Shown: in pieces, positions 17,846-27,490 of the stretch
Layout of the letters: every line of letters starts with the position of its first letter
How positions within the stretch are numbered: the stretch's first letter is position 1
Source of the DNA: an uncultured Hyphomicrobiales bacterium
GTDB lineage: Bacteria > Pseudomonadota > Alphaproteobacteria > Rhizobiales > Xanthobacteraceae
DNA length: 39,893 nt
Reading direction: 5' to 3'
Assembly: GCA_903892675.1 (NCBI GenBank)
Contig: CAITJJ010000273.1
Coordinates: 1 to 39,893, forward strand
Translations under genes and position numbers: made by a program
Notes under the pieces: model-generated
The model's input: only the letters and a program-made list of their open reading frames with translations
What the model was told of the DNA's origin: nothing
Database searches by the model: none

Positions 17846-18099
17846 TTAAATTCGGCGTAGCGGCGGGCGCCTGCGAAGAAAATGGTACCGACCGGCGCGG
17901 TACATGGATGATGGACGCTCCGTTTTGCGGCGCTCCACCATTTGACCGGCAAAAATTGTCGGCCCGGTCGCATTTTTGATTCAGCTCAACCGCAGAGCGA
18001 CATTTTCCGCAGCCTGCGTGCAATTCCGCGATCTTTCGCGCAATCCGCTTTCGCTTCATGGTGGCGGCAATTCGAAACGCCAACCCGCAAGGAACCACC

Positions 18100-18381
18100 A
18101 TGAATTCCGCGATCATCAAGCGCTCGGTCGTCGTCGCCGGCAAGAAGACCAGCGTCAGCCTCGAAGACACGTTCTGGCTTGCGTTGAAGGAAATCGCCGC
18201 GCAGTCGCGCACGCCGCTCGGCCAGTTGCTCGATAAGATTGCCGGCGGGCGCGACAACGCCAATCTGTCATCCGCCGTCCGCCAATATGTGATGCAGCAC
18301 TTCTACAGCAAATCGGCCCAGCCGGCCGCCCTCTCCAATATTCGTCCCGACTTCTTCCTGCAAAGCGTCGCCGGGGCGTAA
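18100..18381 (+). CDS. Ribbon-helix-helix domain protein (RHH_4-like)
   Basis: IIKRSVVVAGKKTSVSLEDTFWLALKEIAAQSRTPLGQLLDKI...LSSAVRQYVMQHF. Confidence 0.83.
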   Translation: MNSAIIKRSVVVAGKKTSVSLEDTFWLALKEIAAQSRTPLGQLLDKIAGGRDNANLSSAVRQYVMQHFYSKSAQPAALSNIRPDFFLQSVAGA

Positions 18382-18389
18382 GGGCAAGA

Positions 18390-18419
18390 CCGGGCGCGAA
18401 ATCCCCCCTCGCGCCCGGC
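18390..18419 (+). terminator. Hairpin terminator after RHH gene
   Basis: CCGGGCGCGA/TCGCGCCCGG stem followed by TTGTTCTT. Confidence 0.65.
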
Positions 18420-18454
18420 TTGTTCTTCGACGCGGTCTGCATATATTTCCGCGC

Positions 18455-18733
18455 ATGACCGATAATGATGTCCGCGATAACTCCGCCCGCCACCGCTTCG
18501 AGCTTGATGCCGAAGGTCACGTCGCCTTTTCGCAATACAAGCGGACCGGCGGCGTGATCGATATCATGCATACCGAGGTCCCGCCGGCGCTCAACGGCAA
18601 GGGTATCGGCTCCCGCCTGGTCCGCGGTCTGCTCGGTCTGGCCCGCGCCGAGGGCGCCAAGGTCCGCCCGCTCTGCCCCTTCGTGCGGTCCTATATCGAC
18701 AAGAACCCGGAATACGCCGACCTCTTGGCGTGA
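18455..18733 (+). CDS. GNAT family N-acetyltransferase (YjdJ-like)
   Basis: ILxV-type: GGVIDIMHTEVPPALNGKGIGSRLVRGLLGLARAEGAKVRPLCPFVRSYIDKNPEYADLL. Confidence 0.9.
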   Translation: MTDNDVRDNSARHRFELDAEGHVAFSQYKRTGGVIDIMHTEVPPALNGKGIGSRLVRGLLGLARAEGAKVRPLCPFVRSYIDKNPEYADLLA

Positions 18734-18800
18734 CACCTAACGCAATTTTTACCCTTCGGTAAGACATTGAACCCGGGCGCCCCACCCCCGGGAGTTTGTC

Positions 18801-19817
18801 TTGGATTTAGCCGCCGGATTTTCATTCTTTGTCGGCCAGATCGGCAAATTGCTGTTCTCGCTCGGCTCGCATTTCTCGCTCACGTCGCTCGGCGCGGCGT
18901 TGTTGTTCGCATCGGGCTATTTCGCCTGGCAGCGGCTCAAGCGCGGCCGCCGATTGCGCTGGCGCACGATCTGGCGGGCGCTGTTTCCCAGGCGCATCGT
19001 CGAGGCCAAATCGAACCAGGCCGATATCGGCTATCTGTTTTTCAACGTGTTCGTATTCGGCGTCGTTTTCGGTTGGGCGGTGTTGTCCTATCAGTCGATC
19101 ACCAATGGCGTGATCGCCGGATTGACTGCGATGCTCGGTCCGGTTTCTCCGACCACGCTACCCGCTTATGCGTCGCGCAGCGTGATCACCGCGATGCTGT
19201 TTCTCTCCTACGAGCTCGGCTACTGGTTCAACCATTGGCTCAGCCACAAGGTGCCGGTTTTGTGGGAATTTCACAAAGTCCATCACAGCGCCCAGGTGCT
19301 CACGCCGCTGACGAATTTCCGGGTGCATCCGGTCTATACCTGGATCTTCGCCAACATTCTGGCCTTCACGGCCGCGCTGGCCAATGGCCTCGGCAATTAC
19401 ATGTTCGGCGAGACGGCGTATCAATATGCGCTGTCCGACACCAATATCATTCTGGTGCTGTTCATCCACACTTATGTCCATCTCCAGCACTCACATATGT
19501 GGATTGCCTTCCGCGGCGTACTGGGACGCATCTTCGTGTCGCCGGCGCATCATCAGGTCCATCACTCCGACAATCCGAAGCATTTCGACAAGAACTTCGG
19601 CAGCTGTCTGGCGCTGTGGGACTGGATGTTCGGCACGCTCTATGTGCCGCAAAAAGAGCGTGAGCCGATTACTTTCGGCTTCGCCGATCGCAACGACGCG
19701 CACACCGTCAAAGGCGAATTGCTCAATCCGCTGATCGACGCGGCGGCGCATCTCAAGCCCTTGTGGCGCCGCCGGCCGCACGCGCTGGCGCCACTTCCGG
19801 CCGTTAAAGCCGAGTAA
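18801..19817 (+). CDS. Sterol desaturase / fatty acid hydroxylase family protein
   Basis: His boxes HWLSHKV..LWEFHKVHHS...HTYVHLQHSH...HHQVHHS; TTG start proposed by ORF track. Confidence 0.88.
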   Translation: MDLAAGFSFFVGQIGKLLFSLGSHFSLTSLGAALLFASGYFAWQRLKRGRRLRWRTIWRALFPRRIVEAKSNQADIGYLFFNVFVFGVVFGWAVLSYQSITNGVIAGLTAMLGPVSPTTLPAYASRSVITAMLFLSYELGYWFNHWLSHKVPVLWEFHKVHHSAQVLTPLTNFRVHPVYTWIFANILAFTAALANGLGNYMFGETAYQYALSDTNIILVLFIHTYVHLQHSHMWIAFRGVLGRIFVSPAHHQVHHSDNPKHFDKNFGSCLALWDWMFGTLYVPQKEREPITFGFADRNDAHTVKGELLNPLIDAAAHLKPLWRRRPHALAPLPAVKAE

Positions 19818-19819
19818 GA

Positions 19820-20419
19820 CTAGAGCGCATTATGCCCGAGCGCCTCAACCTCGCGCAGCCACTGCTTGCGTGTGTCGTCGCTCACCGCTTCGATCATGCC
19901 ATAGACGCTCGAGCGCACCGGCGCGATGCCGATAAATTGCAGAATATTGCGTTTCAGTAATTTGAGCGCATGCGCGCCCAAATACCAGCGATAGAACCAG
20001 CCCGGCATGCCCATGGTCATGACGATCCGCGCCGATTTGCCCTTGAAGATTTTCCACTCAGCTTTGGCCTGGTCGATGTTCGTTTTGCGTCCCGCTGCTT
20101 GGATCGCCAGCAGATCGGGCTGCAACATGCGCTCGAGGAACCCCTTCAGGATCGCCGGCATGTCGCCGCACCACAATGGAAAGATGATGACAACGTGATC
20201 GCAAGCGCCAAAGGCCGCGCGCGCCGCCGCCAGATCGGGCTCCAGCGGTTGCTCGCGCCGGTAGCCTTCGCGCAAGATCGCGTCGAAATTCATCCGGCCG
20301 AGCAGGAAGACTTCCGCCTGATGCCCACCGCTTTCGGCGCCGCGCCGATAGGCCTCGCCAAGCGCCTCGCTATAGCTGTCGCGCATCGGATTGCCGACAA
20401 TGATCGCTATTTTGGCCAT
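19820..20419 (-). CDS. NAD(P)H dehydrogenase (quinone)/flavodoxin-fold oxidoreductase
   Basis: MAKIAIIVGNPMRDSYSEALGEAYRRGAESGGHQAEVFLL...DHVVIIFPLWCGDMPAILKGFLERM. Confidence 0.88.
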   Translation of the reverse strand: MAKIAIIVGNPMRDSYSEALGEAYRRGAESGGHQAEVFLLGRMNFDAILREGYRREQPLEPDLAAARAAFGACDHVVIIFPLWCGDMPAILKGFLERMLQPDLLAIQAAGRKTNIDQAKAEWKIFKGKSARIVMTMGMPGWFYRWYLGAHALKLLKRNILQFIGIAPVRSSVYGMIEAVSDDTRKQWLREVEALGHNAL

Positions 20420-20510
20420 GTCTGATCTCGCCTTGCGGGTGTTGATACTTAACCGCAATCCCGCGGTTCCGCTTTGACTTGACGCAAAATGCCCGGCAAT
20501 GCTGGCGACG

Positions 20511-21020
20511 ATGAAAAAGCGCACCGTCACCGTCAATGACAAGATGCAAAAGGGTTACCGCTACGAACTGAGCGCGGCGGCCGGACGGTCCTTCGACCCT
20601 GAATTCAAGCCGCAATTGACGCCGGCGGAAATGCTCCAGCTCGGCATCTTCGGCGGCAAATACATGACCGACTGCGCGCGCGAATTCCCGGCAAGCTGGT
20701 TTGCCCGGGCAAAGCTCGCCTCCGACAAGCGTGACAAGTCGCTCAACTTCTTCAACGTCGATGCCAGCCAGCCTTTGTCGGAATGGCGGCGCAAGGGATG
20801 GATACATCCCGACGACCCACGCGGCTGGTTTCAATGGTATTGCCGCTACTACATGGGCCGCCGGATGGCAGACGAAGACCAGCGCCAGATCGGTCGCTGG
20901 AAGGCGATCCGCCGCCACATCCGCCAGATTGAAATTAATTGCGAAACCGGCAATCTATTGTGCCGGCCGCGCCAGCGCCAGGCGCTGCTGCATTGGGCCT
21001 ATGACAGCCGCAAGTTCTAA
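20511..21020 (+). CDS. Conserved hypothetical protein, aromatic-rich
   Basis: ~169 aa; MKKRTVTVNDKMQKGYRYELSAAAGRSFDPEFKPQLTPAEMLQLGIFGGKYMTDC...WYCRYYMGRR. Confidence 0.65.
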   Translation: MKKRTVTVNDKMQKGYRYELSAAAGRSFDPEFKPQLTPAEMLQLGIFGGKYMTDCAREFPASWFARAKLASDKRDKSLNFFNVDASQPLSEWRRKGWIHPDDPRGWFQWYCRYYMGRRMADEDQRQIGRWKAIRRHIRQIEINCETGNLLCRPRQRQALLHWAYDSRKF

Positions 21021-21721
21021 CGCGCAATGGCACTGAGCAGATCCGCCAGCACCTGCGGGCAGGTCAAATGCGGATTGTGGCTGGAATCAATTTCGTGCGT
21101 GCCCCAGCCTTCGCTTTTTGCGCGCTCGTAGAACACCCGGAAACGGTCGTCCGGCGAATTCCTCAGGCAGTAAATGTACTGCCGCGGCAGGGTCAGCGGC
21201 CCGTTCCGGAATGTCAGCTGTTGCTCGAAGGTCTTGACCGGCTGCGCCACGCGCAACGGCTCGCACCAGGCGCGATCGTCCGGCGAGGTGTCGGGCGGCA
21301 TCGGACCGGGCGGAATGCGCCAGCCATCGGCGCTGCTGCTGGCGCCCGACTGACGTTGGGCGCGGACGGATTCCGGCAAAACATCGAAGGCGCTCTCGCC
21401 GTCGCGCGGCACAAAGGCGTCGATATAAATCAGTTGCGCAATGCGCCCGCGGGCGCGATCGGCAACGCCGGTCGCCACCATGCCGCTGTAGGAATGGCCG
21501 ATCAGGTTGACGCCTTCAAGGCCCTCATAGGTCAGCACGCCGACAATATCGGCGATGTGAGTCTCCAGATCGATGTCCGGCCGCGCCAGATGGCTTCGTT
21601 CGCCGAGCCCGGTCAGTGTCGGCGTGATGAACCGATGGCCGCGCGCGCGCATCAAAGGATGCATCTTCGCCCACGCCCAGCCGGCGCTCCAGGCGCCATG
21701 ACAAACGACAAAAGTGGCCAT
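21017..21721 (-). CDS. Alpha/beta hydrolase (EstC-like esterase)
   Basis: MATFVVCHGAWSAGWAWAKM...VNLIGHSYSGMVATGVADRA...DSSHNPHLTCPQVLADLL. Confidence 0.87.
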   Translation of the reverse strand: MATFVVCHGAWSAGWAWAKMHPLMRARGHRFITPTLTGLGERSHLARPDIDLETHIADIVGVLTYEGLEGVNLIGHSYSGMVATGVADRARGRIAQLIYIDAFVPRDGESAFDVLPESVRAQRQSGASSSADGWRIPPGPMPPDTSPDDRAWCEPLRVAQPVKTFEQQLTFRNGPLTLPRQYIYCLRNSPDDRFRVFYERAKSEGWGTHEIDSSHNPHLTCPQVLADLLSAIAR

Positions 21722-21729
21722 CGTACCCT

Positions 21730-22608
21730 CTATTCCGCTGCCACAGTCCTGCCGCGCGGCGCCCGGCCGTTCCAACGGCTACGAATGAAATCGAGAAGGA
21801 CAACCGCCAATCCGGCCGCCAGCACCTGCCAGCCCGGCCTGATGCCGGCATCGAAATCGAAAACGGAATCGAGCACGCGCAGCGGCGACACGCCAAAGGT
21901 GATGCCGATGCCGATCGCTTCGCCGGCGAATGTCAATAGCGACACCAACACAGAAAGTCCGAGCAGGTGCAGCGTCGATAGTTCGTTCGCATCGCGCCAC
22001 CAGGCCAGGAGCCGATAGGCCATCAGCCAGGTCAACAACCCGGCAGCGAAGATCGGCACGGAGACATCGGCCTTGGTCTGCTGGAAATAGTGGATAAGTG
22101 CGAGCAGCGCGATGGCGTAAATCGTTTGATGCAATCTGCGCCAACGCTTGCCGCCGAGACGGCGCACCATGCCATCGGTCGAGGTCGCGGCCAGCACGGC
22201 AAGACCAAGCCAGGCGACGCCGCCGATGATGAGGTAAAGCCGATGCGTGAGTTCGGAAACAACCTTCGCAAAATCGTATTTCTGGTCGGCGACATACAGC
22301 GCGAGATGCGCGGCAATATAGCAAAATGAACCGACGCCGATCATGCGGCGCACGTCGATCAAATTGCCGTAGCGGACAATGCGCCGGAATGGCGTGATGG
22401 CCAGCGACAATCCGAGAAATATCAGCGCCCAGAATCCGGCCCGGTGAATGAGATCGTTGATGGGCCGCGCACCATGCGCGATGACGTCATATTCAACTAG
22501 CGCCTTGGCCAGAGGAAACAGCAGTAGCGCCAGTGCCAAGACACGCAGCGCCGACAGACGGCCGCGCCGGTCGCGCCAGAGTTGCCAGGCAGACATCGCT
22601 TGATCCAT
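21730..22608 (-). CDS. YedZ/MsrQ-like heme-binding membrane protein (ferric reductase-like TM)
   Basis: FWALIFLGLSLAITPFRRI...RRMIGVGSFCYIAAHLALYV...RLHQTIYAIALLALIHYFQQTKADV. Confidence 0.83.
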   Translation of the reverse strand: MDQAMSAWQLWRDRRGRLSALRVLALALLLFPLAKALVEYDVIAHGARPINDLIHRAGFWALIFLGLSLAITPFRRIVRYGNLIDVRRMIGVGSFCYIAAHLALYVADQKYDFAKVVSELTHRLYLIIGGVAWLGLAVLAATSTDGMVRRLGGKRWRRLHQTIYAIALLALIHYFQQTKADVSVPIFAAGLLTWLMAYRLLAWWRDANELSTLHLLGLSVLVSLLTFAGEAIGIGITFGVSPLRVLDSVFDFDAGIRPGWQVLAAGLAVVLLDFIRSRWNGRAPRGRTVAAE

Positions 22609-22977
22609 TTCAATCTGCCTTTATCGACGGGATTTTGGCGTCCGACGATATCCGCCTAGCATGATCGCGCGGTGACCCCTACAGATTGAACGGCAGGCAT
22701 GTCGCTTATGCGCATCGGCGCCGGCTGACATCAACCATTTGATTTAATAACGTTTTCTGCACGTTTCGGTGCCAGCAATCCGATGCCGCACCGCACAATT
22801 TTCCCTCGCCGAATATATTACGAGTGATACGATTATCGGATCATTCGATTCGTCGCGGCTACAGCAACGCCGGATGAACTCGACGGCCGACCGATCCGTT
22901 CGGTCTGTGCGAGGGAGAAGGAGGAGCCGAGCAAATACCCAGAAACGCCATGCCGGGCCAACGCAAGGAGGCCATCG

Positions 22978-23355
22978 ATGCTGCGCAAATTGGTATTCTC
23001 TCTGCTGATGCTGGTTGTTCCTCTGCCCTGCACCACAAGCTTTGCCCATGATGTGTGGATAAGCCGGGGCACGTTTAAAAGCCCCGCCGGCGAATGGTGC
23101 TGCGGCGCCGAGGATTGCGGTGTGGTCTCGTCAAAAGATGTGAAAGCCGGAACCGGCGGCTACTCGTTGCGTGGACCGGTCACTTATGGCGTCGGCGTCA
23201 CCGGCAACGAAGCCGATGGGCCAACGCGGCAAGAGAACCTCAACGAGATCGTCCCTTATAGTATGTCGTTGCCCTCACCGGATGGGGCCTATTGGCGTTG
23301 CAAGCGCCCCGACGGTTCGCCGCGTTGCTTTTTCGCACCGCCGTCGGGTAGTTAA
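22978..23355 (+). CDS. Secreted Cys-containing hypothetical protein
   Basis: Signal peptide MLRKLVFSLLMLVVPLPCTTSFAHD; GEWCCGAEDCGVV...WRCKRPDGSPRCFFAPP. Confidence 0.7.
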   Translation: MLRKLVFSLLMLVVPLPCTTSFAHDVWISRGTFKSPAGEWCCGAEDCGVVSSKDVKAGTGGYSLRGPVTYGVGVTGNEADGPTRQENLNEIVPYSMSLPSPDGAYWRCKRPDGSPRCFFAPPSGS

Positions 23356-23359
23356 CGCT

Positions 23360-23680
23360 TCAATCGCGGTCGACCGGTGATTTTGTAACAAGGAGTGCTA
23401 ACGCATTTATGCCAGCGGTGCCGGCAAGTATTGCCGTTGCGCCGATAGCATCGCCTTCACCGAAGTAGATAAGCGACGCCATGAACATGGCACTGGCGGC
23501 AAGCGACAAAACGAAAAGCGCCAACCAATCAATTCGGTCGATGACGTCAACTTTTTCGGTAACATGCCGACGACGCTTGTCGGCTATGCGGGTCTGCATC
23601 TCAATGCGCTCGTCGAGACTACTTCGCCGATGGCCATCCAAAGCTTTCGCGCGCGGCTTTTCAGGTAAATGAGTAGGCAA
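23360..23680 (-). CDS. Small hypothetical membrane protein
   Basis: 106 aa with two hydrophobic segments. Confidence 0.5.
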   Translation of the reverse strand: MPTHLPEKPRAKALDGHRRSSLDERIEMQTRIADKRRRHVTEKVDVIDRIDWLALFVLSLAASAMFMASLIYFGEGDAIGATAILAGTAGINALALLVTKSPVDRD

Positions 23681-23802
23681 GGCAAGCTCCAGAACTGTTG
23701 CTTATGTAAATGCACACCAAGCAATTTCCATGCCCCACCATTGACGCAACGCGATTTGCGCGCATCGGTTCCCAAAAGGGATAGTCTCAAAATGTTTGGC
23801 TA

Positions 23803-24264
23803 TTAAACGCGCGGTAGCGGACGACCGCCCTGCTCTTTCGACGGCACCTTCACCCAGGCTTCACCGTCGAGAACGACCTCATCGCCGACCGAACAGGTAC
23901 AGGCTAAACGCGCGCGGAATTTCTCCGGTATCAACTCGGCAACCGACACGATGACGTCGACGGTATCGTCGATCTTCACCGGCGCGCGGAAATTCAGTGT
24001 CTGCGAAATATAAATCGCACCTGGACCGGGTAGTCTGGTGCCGAGTACCGCCGAAATCAAACTCGCGGTATAAAGGCCGTGCGCGATGCGCGTGCCGAAC
24101 GGCGTACGCGCCGCGAAATGCTCGGAAAGATGAATCGGATTGCGATCGCCGGTCACTTCGGCAAAGCCGACCACATCGGACGAGGAGACAGTCTTGGCCA
24201 GCCGCTCTGTCATGCCGACCGACAGGTCTTCGAAATACAGCGTGCGCAGCGTCAAAATTGTCAT
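23803..24264 (-). CDS. MaoC-like (R)-hydratase family protein
   Basis: VVGFAEVTGDRNPIHLSEHFAARTPFGTRIAHGLYTASLISAVLG. Confidence 0.92.
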   Translation of the reverse strand: MTILTLRTLYFEDLSVGMTERLAKTVSSSDVVGFAEVTGDRNPIHLSEHFAARTPFGTRIAHGLYTASLISAVLGTRLPGPGAIYISQTLNFRAPVKIDDTVDVIVSVAELIPEKFRARLACTCSVGDEVVLDGEAWVKVPSKEQGGRPLPRV

Positions 24265-25496
24265 AGGTTCAACTCGGCTTTCGGACGGCACAGCAGCCAC
24301 AGCACGCCGATCAACACCAGATTGATCAATGCCAGCACGGTCAATACGCCGATGGTCGCATGCGGTCCATGGCTCTCGATCAGCCATGCACCGGCCGATG
24401 GCGCCAAAGCCTGCACAATCAGGCTCGGAAAGGCGATCCGGCCCATCAATCGGGGAAAGCGCAACGGTCCAAACAGCGCCAGCGGCAAGGTGCCACGGCC
24501 GATCCAGAAGATGCCGTAGCCGCCGCAATAGACCAGAATAACCAGCACCAGCACCGGAAATTGCGCGAACAGCATCAGGAGGCCGACAGCCATCGCCGCG
24601 CAGGATGCGATCATGGTCCAGATCGGATGATAACGATTACCGAACAAGCTCTCGATCAGTCGCGCGCCGACCTGCGCGGGGCCGAATAAAGTGCCGAGCG
24701 CGATCGCGGTCGGATAATCGACGCCAGTCGATTGCAGAAACACCATGAAATTGACAAGCACAACCGCGCCCACACCTGCAGTCAAAGAAAGGACGATCGC
24801 GACCAGAGCAAAAATCACGCTTTCCCGTTCCAGCGGCGTCATATCCGGCGACCGTGCATCATCCGCTGGCGCAGGCGTCGATTCCGTCCGCACCGGAACG
24901 CGCCGGACCACAGCCATTTGCAGCGGCAGCACCAGGCAGAGATGCAGCGCGGCGAACACCAGACAGGCAACGCGCCAGCCAACATGGTCGATCAGGAAAG
25001 CGCTCAGCGGCCAGCAGACCGTGCTGGCAAAGCCGCCAAACAAAGTGAGGTTTGTAATCGGCCCGCGCGCCGCGTTGCCATAGATGCGGCCGAGCGTGGC
25101 GAACACCGCGTCATAGAGACCGGTGCCCATGCCGATGCCAATCGCCACCCAGGCCAGCAAATAGACCGAAAGGTTCGGCGCCACCGCCACGCCGGTAAGG
25201 CCCAGCGCATAGAACAGCGAACTTGCCAGCAGCACCGGCCGGCCGCCCCGCTGCTCGATGATTGCCCCGACTTGTGGCGAGATCAAACCGCCAACCAGCA
25301 GACCGATCGATGTGCCGCCGACGACCAGACCGAGCGGCCAGCCGGTATCGGCAACGATGGCCGCGGCAAAAACCGCTGGAAAATAAAACGACGTTCCCCA
25401 CGCCAGGATTTGTCCAACGCCGAGCGCGGCGACGACAAGTCGGCGGTCGATCGGCGGTGGTATATACGCTGACGTTGACGGATGCTCCGGATCCAT
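24261..25496 (-). CDS. MFS transporter
   Basis: ~12 hydrophobic segments; GQILAWGTSFYFPAVFAAAI...GGLISPQVGAIIEQRGGRPVLLASSL. Confidence 0.88.
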   Translation of the reverse strand: MDPEHPSTSAYIPPPIDRRLVVAALGVGQILAWGTSFYFPAVFAAAIVADTGWPLGLVVGGTSIGLLVGGLISPQVGAIIEQRGGRPVLLASSLFYALGLTGVAVAPNLSVYLLAWVAIGIGMGTGLYDAVFATLGRIYGNAARGPITNLTLFGGFASTVCWPLSAFLIDHVGWRVACLVFAALHLCLVLPLQMAVVRRVPVRTESTPAPADDARSPDMTPLERESVIFALVAIVLSLTAGVGAVVLVNFMVFLQSTGVDYPTAIALGTLFGPAQVGARLIESLFGNRYHPIWTMIASCAAMAVGLLMLFAQFPVLVLVILVYCGGYGIFWIGRGTLPLALFGPLRFPRLMGRIAFPSLIVQALAPSAGAWLIESHGPHATIGVLTVLALINLVLIGVLWLLCRPKAELNL

Positions 25497-25522
25497 GCGG
25501 AGGCGAGAACGAATGCGCCGGA

Positions 25523-26296
25523 TTAAGTAACCGGCTCCATGCCTTTCGACTTGAGCAACTTGGCAGCGTCGGGACCGGAGAACACCTTGATCAAGGCCTG
25601 TGCCGCGTCCTGGTTCTTGGTCGCGGTGCTCAAACCGGCCGAATAGGTCGTGATGTTCTGGATCTCCTTCGGTAACGGCCCGACCAGAACCGCGCCCTTC
25701 ACCGGCACGATTTCGCTGATCTGGTGCAGGCCGATTTCCGCCTCGCCGCTGACCACGAGATCGGCGACATAGCCGCCCATCTTGAGTTTGGCCTTTGCGC
25801 GCACGGCTTCACCGATGCCCAGGCGATCCATCAACTTCTCGATATAGATGCCGGTCGTGCCGCCGCTTTTCGGATCGATATAAGCAACCGACTTTGCCGC
25901 CAGCATGGCCTGATTGAAGGCCTCGACGGTGCCGATGTCCGGCTTCGGCGCCCCTTCTTTCACAACCACACCAACGCCGACGGTCGCAAGATCATGGCGG
26001 CTGCCGCGCACGATGCGGCCTTTGTCGATCAGCGCGTCGACGACAACCGGCGATATCACCGCGACGTCGAAGGCTTCGCCGCCATCGATGCGCTTTTGCA
26101 ATTCGCCGGCCGTACCGTTGTCGACCGAGACCTTGTGACCGGTCTGCTGTTCGAAAGCCGGCACCAGCGCCAGTACGACCTGCTTGTAGGCGCCGGCGGT
26201 CAAGACCCTGATCTCGGCGGCACTAGCGGCGCGCGGCGTCAATACGGCGGCGGCAGCCGCAGCTAGAACGGTGACAATGGACATATGCAATTTCAT
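25523..26296 (-). CDS. ModA-like periplasmic substrate-binding protein
   Basis: Signal peptide; EIRVLTAGAYKQVVLALVPAFEQQTGHKVSVDNGTAGELQKRIDGGEAFDVAVISPVVVDALIDKG. Confidence 0.85.
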   Translation of the reverse strand: MKLHMSIVTVLAAAAAAVLTPRAASAAEIRVLTAGAYKQVVLALVPAFEQQTGHKVSVDNGTAGELQKRIDGGEAFDVAVISPVVVDALIDKGRIVRGSRHDLATVGVGVVVKEGAPKPDIGTVEAFNQAMLAAKSVAYIDPKSGGTTGIYIEKLMDRLGIGEAVRAKAKLKMGGYVADLVVSGEAEIGLHQISEIVPVKGAVLVGPLPKEIQNITTYSAGLSTATKNQDAAQALIKVFSGPDAAKLLKSKGMEPVT

Positions 26297-26587
26297 GGGA
26301 CGATTTCCTGTGCTGATCGCCGCCAACATACACGAAAAGCCCGAAAACGAGCGCGGAAGACCGCAATTTGTGCGCTGCCGCACAAGAGCCCACGCTAGAA
26401 ACGCAGAACGACTGCGATATTCTACTTTTCGTTAATAATCAGAAGCTTAAGCCATGCGATTTTCGTTTAGCTGCAGCGCAGCATTTTTCCTTTTCAAGCG
26501 CCCGAATATGACTATTTTGACGGTAACGCGATTCACCGGCGCCGACGTCAAACGGCCCGTACCGGTTCTGGAAAAAAGAGGCCTCCC

Positions 26588-26743
26588 ATGTTTGCCACCC
26601 TCATCCGCTTCATCCACCAGTGGAAGCAATACAATCGCAGCCTGAACGAACTGTCCCGCTTGGGCGACCGTGAGTTGGCCGATATCGGGATCGGCCGTTC
26701 CGATATTCAGGCTGTTGCCTGGAAGTCGGCCCACGAGGCCTAA
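26588..26743 (+). CDS. DUF1127 (YjiS-like) small protein; not in the supplied ORF track
   Basis: 51 aa: MFATLIRFIHQWKQYNRSLNELSRLGDRELADIGIGRSDIQAVAWKSAHEA; ELxxLxDRELxDIGIxRxDI signature. Confidence 0.88.
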   Translation: MFATLIRFIHQWKQYNRSLNELSRLGDRELADIGIGRSDIQAVAWKSAHEA

Positions 26744-26773
26744 GGCGCAATTATCGCCAGAGCGAACGGTTTC

Positions 26774-26799
26774 AAACGCCCGCGCACTGCGGGCGTTTT
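26774..26799 (+). terminator. Rho-independent terminator after DUF1127 gene
   Basis: AAACGCCCGC-gcact-GCGGGCGTTTT. Confidence 0.88.
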
Positions 26800-26816
26800 G
26801 ATTTCGGTAGGTCCGA

Positions 26817-27455
26817 CTAATCGAGCGTCATCCACTGTGCCAGCGGCATTATCTCGGGCGCCTGACCGTAGGCCCGTGTCCAGGAATCGACGGCCCATTT
26901 GGCTCCGGTTGCTTTCTCGACCAGCACCGCGGTGGCATGCGGTCCGCGGCCATCGAGCAGGAAGCCACGTGCTTCGGGTTCGGCAACGGTGTGGTGACGC
27001 AACAACTTAAGCTGCGCCAGCACCAGCAGCAGGCTCGTGGTGTTGCGGCTTGAATCGATACAATCCATCTGCCGCTTATCAAACATATATTCCCGATTGG
27101 CGCGGGCGACATGGCCCACGGTGCCGGCAACCGGCCCTATGCGGCGGTCGAACCAGGCCCCGGCGGCGGCAATGGCGCGGCGCTCCGCGGCGGCCGATGC
27201 CGCGCCGGCAGCAAGGAACCTCGCGAGCGTGGCCCGGTCCGCGCCAGTCAGCGCCAGCTCGTCGCGAAATTTGCAGCCAAAGCCGTGGCAAATGCTGATC
27301 GCGTCAATCGAAGGCGGCGATACCGATAAGTCGCCGTAAGTGGCGGCAACAACCGAGTCCGTATCGGCGTATGCCGCAGGCATCCGGTTTGCCGTTACAA
27401 AAACAACCGCGACGACTGCAAAAACAAAGGCCCGACGCATACAAAACACCACCAT
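26817..27455 (-). CDS. Secreted hypothetical protein with possible Cys-His-Asp (transglutaminase-like) triad
   Basis: 212 aa, signal-like N-terminus; MDCIDSSRNTTSLLLVL ... GPHATAVLVEKATGAKWAVDSWTRAYG. Confidence 0.7.
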   Translation of the reverse strand: MVVFCMRRAFVFAVVAVVFVTANRMPAAYADTDSVVAATYGDLSVSPPSIDAISICHGFGCKFRDELALTGADRATLARFLAAGAASAAAERRAIAAAGAWFDRRIGPVAGTVGHVARANREYMFDKRQMDCIDSSRNTTSLLLVLAQLKLLRHHTVAEPEARGFLLDGRGPHATAVLVEKATGAKWAVDSWTRAYGQAPEIMPLAQWMTLD

Positions 27456-27490
27456 TGCCGCCCGATGCCTGACAGCCTAATGATCTGCCC

